Shown: positions 7,482-7,619 of the stretch, one piece after another
Position numbering within the stretch: position 1 is the first letter of the stretch
Layout of the letters: each line of letters opens with the position of its first letter
Assembly: GCA_003648845.1 (NCBI GenBank)
Contig: QMQA01000053.1
Coordinates: 1-7,619 of the forward strand
Source of the DNA: Candidatus Aerophobota bacterium
GTDB taxonomy: Bacteria; Aerophobota; Aerophobia; Aerophobales; B3-G15
Direction of reading: 5' to 3'
Length of the DNA: 7,619 nucleotides
Position numbers and translations under genes: made by a program
The notes under the pieces: model-generated
Database searches by the model: none
Told to the model about the DNA's origin: nothing
What the model saw: the letters and a program-made list of their open reading frames with translations, nothing else

Positions 7482-7619
7482 ACGACCTTGATACAAGCAA
7501 AACACCGAAGCAGATTAAAATAACCCCTGCAATCCTTATAAAAGCTAATCGCTCATTGAAAATCGCCCAGGAGAGCACAAGGACCAAAACATAACCTATG
7601 CTTATCATAGGATATGCAT
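7480..7619 (-). CDS. Small DMT-superfamily (EamA/SMR-like) transporter, C-terminal end
   Basis: On the minus strand, the frame entering at 7617 stays open for 45 codons and ends in TGA at 7480-7482. The start lies beyond the window. The peptide begins 'AYPMISIGYVLVLVLSW', continues 'AIFNERLAFIRIAGVILI' and ends 'CFGVLLVSRS'. This is two hydrophobic helices joined by a short loop with the 'NERL' segment, then a basic end. The pattern of a proline-bearing helix, '(G/N)ERL', and a final 'G.ILI..GV.L..' helix is typical of the last two transmembrane helices of small multidrug resistance, ArnE/ArnF-like and EamA proteins. The substrate cannot be told from this fragment. The gene is co-directional with the LpxB-related gene, about 120 bases upstream of it, so the two may be co-transcribed. 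Confidence 0.75.
   Translation of the reverse strand, partial: AYPMISIGYVLVLVLSWAIFNERLAFIRIAGVILICFGVLLVSRS

Overview
The window comes from a bacterial chromosome that is moderately AT-rich by eye and uses mostly AGA/AGG arginine and many ATA isoleucine codons. Five complete genes and one 5'-truncated gene run on the plus strand. A second block, made of one complete gene and the tail of another, runs on the minus strand. Trigger factor, ClpP and ClpX show that the host is a bacterium. The rotary ATPase subunits are of the V/A type, not the F type. Together with a lipid-A-disaccharide-synthase-related protein, this suggests an anaerobic and perhaps thermophilic lineage, possibly from a little-cultivated phylum. 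The phylum cannot be fixed from this sequence, and the lineage is an inference.

Positions 1-2330 hold the conserved protein-quality-control cluster tig-clpP-clpX. The ribosome-associated chaperone trigger factor is present only as its C-terminal part, followed by the ClpP serine peptidase and its AAA+ unfoldase ClpX. The catalytic, nucleotide-binding, zinc-binding and ClpP-docking residues are all intact. Positions 2352-6172 hold V/A-type ATPase subunits A, B and D, the catalytic subunit, the non-catalytic subunit and the central rotor shaft. They follow clpX after only 21 bases. Gaps between the six plus-strand genes are 42, 3, 21, 17 and 15 bases, with no visible terminator, so the whole run is probably one transcription unit. 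Subunits E, F, C (or d), I and K are not in this window and must be encoded elsewhere if the enzyme is complete.

Positions 6174-7358 carry, on the minus strand, a glycosyltransferase-like protein of the lipid-A-disaccharide-synthase-related family. It converges on the D-subunit gene with one base between the two stop codons. Upstream of it, in its own reading direction, is a gap of about 120 bases containing an imperfect 9-base tandem repeat. Beyond that is the C-terminal end of a small multidrug/EamA-like (DMT superfamily) membrane transporter, which runs off the right edge of the window.

Most of the window is well-understood housekeeping sequence. I found no convincing new system. The points worth a second look are the split ATPase operon attached to tig-clpP-clpX, the 9-base repeat array that abuts a stop codon, and the pairing of the LpxB-related protein with a DMT transporter.
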